NCBI RefSeq assembly: GCF_051513965.1
Contig: NZ_CP195847.1
Location: 310,001 to 374,000, forward strand
Source of the DNA: Paramicrobacterium sp051513965
GTDB taxonomy: Bacteria > Actinomycetota > Actinomycetes > Actinomycetales > Microbacteriaceae
Length of the DNA stretch: 64,000 bases
Reading direction: 5' to 3'
Made by a program: the position numbers and the translations under genes. Below are positions 60,684 to 64,000 of the stretch, in pieces; positions within the stretch are counted from its first letter, which is position 1, and every line of letters starts with the position of its first letter. Under the pieces are notes generated by a model that ran no database searches, was not told the origin of the DNA, and saw only the letters and a program-made list of their open reading frames with translations.

Positions 60684-61510
60684 GACGCCGCAGCCTTGGC
60701 CGCACCATCACGAAGGCCGTGCTCACCACGCTCCTGCTGATCTTCACGATCTTCCCCGCGTACTGGATGGTCTCGAGCGCGTTCGATGCACGGGCATCGA
60801 GCGGCGGGCAGTCGCTTCTGCCTCAGGAATTCTCGTTCGTGAACTTCGAGTTCGTCTTCACCGAGGGAAACTTCGGGCGCTTCCTCGCGAACTCCGCCAT
60901 CGTTGCGCTGTTCACGGTACTCATCTCGGCGGCGCTCGCCCTCCTCGCGTCCGTTGCGGTCGCCCGGTTCCGCTTCCGGTTCCGCACGGGAGTGCTCATG
61001 ATGATCCTCGCCGTGCAGATGGTGCCGCTCGAGGCCCTCGTGATTCCGCTGTTCGTGCAGGTGCGCGATCTGCAACTGCTCGGCACCCTGACCGGGCTGG
61101 TGATCGTCTACCTCGCGTTCTCGCTGCCATTCGGCATCTGGATGCTGCGCGGCTTCGTCGCCGCCGTGCCCGTCGAACTGGAGGAAGCCGCGTATCTCGA
61201 CGGCGCAAGCTGGGGCCGGATGTTCCGCTCGGTGCTGCTGCCTCTCGTGGCTCCGGGGCTCGTCGCGACGAGCATCTTCTCGTTCATCACGGCCTGGAAT
61301 GAGTTCATCTTCGCGATGACGCTGCTCGGTGGTGAAGAGCAGAACTTCACGGTCGCGATCGGTCTGAAGCAGTTCTTCGGGCTGCACTCGAACGACTGGG
61401 GCGCCGTGATGGCGGCATCCACCATCATCACGATTCCGGTCATGATCTTCTTCGTCCTCGTTCAGGGCAAGCTCTCGAGCGGGCTCGTCGCGGGCGCGGT
61501 CAAGGGCTGA
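60680..61510 (+). CDS. Sugar ABC transporter permease 2 (amino-sugar operon)
   Basis: 276-aa MalG-type permease starting at the GTG that overlaps the stop of permease 1. EAA loop EEAAYLDGASWGRMFRSVLL. No ATPase gene is in the operon, so a shared MsiK-like ATPase is expected. anmK starts 3 bp after its stop. Confidence 0.9.
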   Translation: MRRRSLGRTITKAVLTTLLLIFTIFPAYWMVSSAFDARASSGGQSLLPQEFSFVNFEFVFTEGNFGRFLANSAIVALFTVLISAALALLASVAVARFRFRFRTGVLMMILAVQMVPLEALVIPLFVQVRDLQLLGTLTGLVIVYLAFSLPFGIWMLRGFVAAVPVELEEAAYLDGASWGRMFRSVLLPLVAPGLVATSIFSFITAWNEFIFAMTLLGGEEQNFTVAIGLKQFFGLHSNDWGAVMAASTIITIPVMIFFVLVQGKLSSGLVAGAVKG

Positions 61511-61513
61511 GTC

Positions 61514-62680
61514 ATGCGCATCGCCGTCGTCCACTCGGGAACCTCCGCCGACGCCATCGATGTGGCGCTCGTCGACGTCGATGCCGAAGGAGACGATCTC
61601 GTCCTCACACCGAGGGTGATGACGGATGCCGCCTGGCCGACGCGTCTGCGGGAGCGTGTGCTCTCCGCGGCGCTCGGCCGCCCGGTGTCCATCGGCGAGG
61701 TCGCACGGCTCGACATCGAGATCGCGGAGGCGTTCGCGGACGCCCTCGAGCAGTCCGAGTGCGCTGACGCAGACCTCGTCGTATCGCCGGGGCAGACGGT
61801 GTTCCACTGGGTGGAGGAAGGACGGGCGCGCGGCACGCTTCAGCTCGGGAGGGCCGCGGTGCTCGCCGAGCGCACGGGGCGTCCGGTCGTCTCGGATCTT
61901 CGCGCGGCCGACATCGCGGCGGGCGGCCAGGGAGCGCCGCTCATGCCCGTGTTCGATCGGGCGTGGCTCGGTGCCGAGGCCGCCGAGTGCGGGGAGTCGA
62001 TCGCGACGCTCAACCTCGGCGGCATCGCGAACGTGAGCGTCGTCGAGCCCGACGGGAGCGTGAGCGGGTGGGACACCGGACCGGCGAACGGTCTTCTCGA
62101 TGCGGCGATCGCGCGGGCGACCGGCGGCGCCGAGCGCTGTGATCGCGACGGTGCGCGTGCGGCGTCCGGGCGGCCGGTCCCCGAAATGCTCGACGTGCTT
62201 CTGCGGCATCCCTATTTCGATCTCGAGCCGCCCAAATCGACCGGCCGCGAGACATTCGACCTCGACATGCTCGACCGCAGCCTCGCCACGAGCGGTGCGC
62301 GTCCCGAGCTCGACGACCTGCTGGCAACCCTCGTGCGGCTGACGGCGCGCACCGTCGCCGACGCGCTGCGCGACCGCGGCGTGCGCACCGTGATCGTCTC
62401 GGGAGGAGGAGTCCGCAATCCGACGCTGATGCGGGCGCTCGCCGAGGAGCTCAAGGGATGCCGCGTCACGACGAGCGCGGAGCGAGGCGTGGACCCGAAT
62501 GGTAAGGAATCGCTGCTCTTCGCGCTCGTGGGCTACTGTGGCGCTCACGGAATACCGCTCACCCTCGACGAGCGCATCGGAGGCCGTGTTCCGGGGACGA
62601 TCACCCCGGCAGGATCGACCACCGGCACCCGCGGGACGGGTCTGGGGTCCGTGCGCGTACGAGGAAGGAGCGATGCATGA
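61514..62680 (+). CDS. anmK: Anhydro-N-acetylmuramic acid kinase
   Basis: 388-aa kinase that opens and phosphorylates 1,6-anhydro-MurNAc to MurNAc 6-phosphate in wall recycling. Seen are HSGTSADAIDVALVDVDA near the N-terminus, LRAADIAAGGQGAPLMPVFD, LNLGGIANVSVV, WDTGPANGLLDA, and VIVSGGGVRNPTLM near the C-terminus. The stop overlaps the murQ ATG (ATGA). Complete by length. Confidence 0.94.
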   Translation: MRIAVVHSGTSADAIDVALVDVDAEGDDLVLTPRVMTDAAWPTRLRERVLSAALGRPVSIGEVARLDIEIAEAFADALEQSECADADLVVSPGQTVFHWVEEGRARGTLQLGRAAVLAERTGRPVVSDLRAADIAAGGQGAPLMPVFDRAWLGAEAAECGESIATLNLGGIANVSVVEPDGSVSGWDTGPANGLLDAAIARATGGAERCDRDGARAASGRPVPEMLDVLLRHPYFDLEPPKSTGRETFDLDMLDRSLATSGARPELDDLLATLVRLTARTVADALRDRGVRTVIVSGGGVRNPTLMRALAEELKGCRVTTSAERGVDPNGKESLLFALVGYCGAHGIPLTLDERIGGRVPGTITPAGSTTGTRGTGLGSVRVRGRSDA

Positions 62681-63612
62681 CCACGACCGACGGCGACGCC
62701 GTGCGCGATGAGATCAAGGGACTCGCGACGGAGCGGGTCAATGAGCGGTACAGCACACTCGATGAATGGTCGACGCTGCGGCTGGTGCAGGCGATGAACG
62801 ACGAGGATGCCGGTGTGGCCCACGCCGTCGCAGAAGCTGCGGAGCCCATCGCGGAGGCCGTCGACGCGATCGCGGCGCGCATGGCCGAGGGCGGACGACT
62901 GCTGTACCTCGGCGCGGGGACGCCCGGTCGGCTCGGAGTGCTTGACGCGAGCGAGATTCCGCCGACCTTCGGGCTCAGTCCCGACAGGGTCGTGGGCGTC
63001 ATCGCCGGAGGAGACACGGCGATCCGCACGGCCGTCGAAGGTGCGGAGGACGACGCGGACCTCGGCGCCCACGATGTGTCGTCGCGTGAGGTCGGTTCCC
63101 ACGACGCGGTCGTCGGCATCTCAGCATCCGGTCGCACTCCGTACGTTCTCGGCGCCCTGCGCGAGGCCGCGGACCGCGGAGCGGTCACGGTGGGCCTCTC
63201 GTGCAACAGCGACTCACCCCTCGGTGCCGCGGCCGACATCGCGATCGAGGTCGTCGTCGGGCCGGAGCTCGTGTCAGGGTCGACCCGGCTCAAGGCAGGT
63301 ACCGCGCAGAAGATGGTGCTCAACATGCTCAGCACGCTCACGATGATCCGGCGCGGCAAGACCTACGGAAACCTCATGGTGGACGTACAGATCACCAACG
63401 CGAAGCTCCGTGCGCGAGCCGAGCGCACCGTCGCCCTTGCGACGGGCTGCGAGCTCGACGAGGCCGCTCGAGCGCTGAGCGAGGCGGATGGCTCCGTGAA
63501 GCTCGCGATCCTGATGGTCCTCACGGATCTGCCCGTCGATGAGGCCCGAGCGCACCTCGACGGTGCCGACGGATTCCTGCGCAGGGCACTGGATTCTGCG
63601 CGGGAGAGCTGA
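62677..63612 (+). CDS. murQ: N-acetylmuramic acid 6-phosphate etherase
   Basis: 311-aa enzyme that cleaves the lactyl ether of MurNAc 6-phosphate to GlcNAc 6-phosphate and D-lactate. The start region reads LATERVNERYSTLDEWST. The SIS domain shows GRLLYLGAGTPGRLGVLDAS and GISASGRTPYVLGAL, and the C-terminal part has KAGTAQKMVLNMLSTLTM. It acts directly after AnmK; the gene order shows a complete path from imported anhydroMurNAc to GlcNAc 6-phosphate. Confidence 0.95.
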   Translation: MTTTDGDAVRDEIKGLATERVNERYSTLDEWSTLRLVQAMNDEDAGVAHAVAEAAEPIAEAVDAIAARMAEGGRLLYLGAGTPGRLGVLDASEIPPTFGLSPDRVVGVIAGGDTAIRTAVEGAEDDADLGAHDVSSREVGSHDAVVGISASGRTPYVLGALREAADRGAVTVGLSCNSDSPLGAAADIAIEVVVGPELVSGSTRLKAGTAQKMVLNMLSTLTMIRRGKTYGNLMVDVQITNAKLRARAERTVALATGCELDEAARALSEADGSVKLAILMVLTDLPVDEARAHLDGADGFLRRALDSARES

Positions 63613-63614
63613 CG

Positions 63615-64000
63615 GTGGCTGAGAACGTCCTTCAGGCCCTCGCACGCGTGCTGCCGACCCTCAGCGCCGCTGAAGCTCGGGTCGCCGAGGCGGTGCTCGC
63701 CGACCCCGAGGGGACCGCACCGCTGACGATCACGCAGCTCGCGCAGCGGTGCGGCACGTCGCAGGCCACCGTCGCCCGCTTCACGCAGTCGCTCGGCTAC
63801 TCGGGGTACCGCGACTTCCGCATCGACCTGGCGACCGCGAGCAGCCGTGAGCACGTGCGCCGCGAGCGCTTCTCTGTGGCGGGCGGCCCGCTCGCCGACG
63901 ATGCCACTCTCGACGACGTGATCGCGAGCATCGGGTACCGCGAGGCGATGACGATCGAGGAGACCCTTCGGCAGATCGACCGGGAGGCCGTCGAGACCGC
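63615..64000 (+). CDS. RpiR/MurR-family transcriptional regulator (3' partial)
   Basis: Cut by the window end after about 128 codons. GTG start 2 bp after murQ. The helix-turn-helix of the RpiR family is seen as LTITQLAQRCGTSQATVARF followed by TQSLGYSGYRDFRIDLA. The SIS sensor domain should follow outside the window. Next to murQ it is very probably the MurNAc 6-phosphate-sensing regulator of this operon. Confidence 0.9.
   Translation, partial: MAENVLQALARVLPTLSAAEARVAEAVLADPEGTAPLTITQLAQRCGTSQATVARFTQSLGYSGYRDFRIDLATASSREHVRRERFSVAGGPLADDATLDDVIASIGYREAMTIEETLRQIDREAVET

Noticed and set aside
60647..62548. A 633-codon open frame antisense to permease 2 and anmK
   Set aside because: Low-complexity Arg/Glu/His-rich product, opposite two clearly recognised genes.

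Overview
The window is high-GC DNA with dense gene packing, frequent GTG/TTG starts and overlapping stop/start codons. Its gene families (LCP wall ligase, CsbD, HxlR, Rv2629-like protein, DUF5997, DUF7882-type proteins) point to an actinobacterium, most likely of the family Microbacteriaceae. This placement is inferred from gene content and codon style. No rRNA is present to confirm it.

Layout. 1-10.4 kb holds housekeeping genes: a 5'-truncated lipoprotein amidase, pgm, pheA, two small membrane proteins, gdhA, a DUF559 nuclease-fold gene bracketed by two related 47-bp palindromes, a lipid kinase, serS and a HAD phosphatase. 10.5-12.4 kb is an HxlR regulator with a convergent two-gene reductase operon, and both promoters carry the same 13-bp word. 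12.5-16.7 kb is a tRNA-Ser region: tRNA-Ser(UGA), an LCP gene, then tRNA-Ser(GCU). The latter is followed by a pile of mobile DNA, namely an intact IS1249-type element with an 8-bp target duplication inside a decayed IS481-type element, ending at a 15-bp copy of the tRNA 3' end. 16.9-25 kb has a DDAH-like enzyme, small hydrophilic and stress proteins, pncC, topoisomerase IB, an aromatic FAD monooxygenase with a divergent IclR regulator, and a GntR regulator. 25.2-28.3 kb is an Ehu-type ectoine ABC operon.

28.3-40.8 kb is mixed: DUF5997 with a LysR-like effector-domain protein, a DJ-1/PfpI protein, an Rv2629-like protein, a ferritin-like protein, a tandem pair of DUF7882-type genes (one frameshifted), a CYP152 P450, a VIT1-type metal transporter, an aldo/keto reductase, tRNA-Arg(ACG), two tandem paralogous lipoproteins and an epimerase. 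40.8-47.2 kb is an arabino-oligosaccharide cluster: LacI regulator, repeat-rich spacer with operator, solute-binding protein, two permeases and a GH51 arabinofuranosidase. 47.2-56 kb holds an SRPBCC protein, an aldose epimerase, a HAD-like protein, YihY, MarR, a sulfatase, and an MFS transporter preceded by an ArsR gene broken by an in-frame TAG. 56-58.3 kb has a winged-helix regulator preceded by a probably leaderless 34-codon ORF ending in clustered Cys codons, then upp and tadA. 58.4-64 kb is a cell-wall amino-sugar operon: ABC transporter, anmK, murQ and an RpiR regulator cut by the window end.

Four sugar/solute or catabolic modules sit next to a plausible dedicated regulator, and for several of them (IclR, GntR, LacI, HxlR) a palindromic site can be seen in the relevant promoter. 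The clearest unusual structures are the palindrome-flanked DUF559 gene, the tRNA-Ser attachment-like duplication with nested insertion sequences, the Cys-rich leaderless short ORF, and two genes broken by a single lesion. No CRISPR array, prophage or complete defence island was seen.
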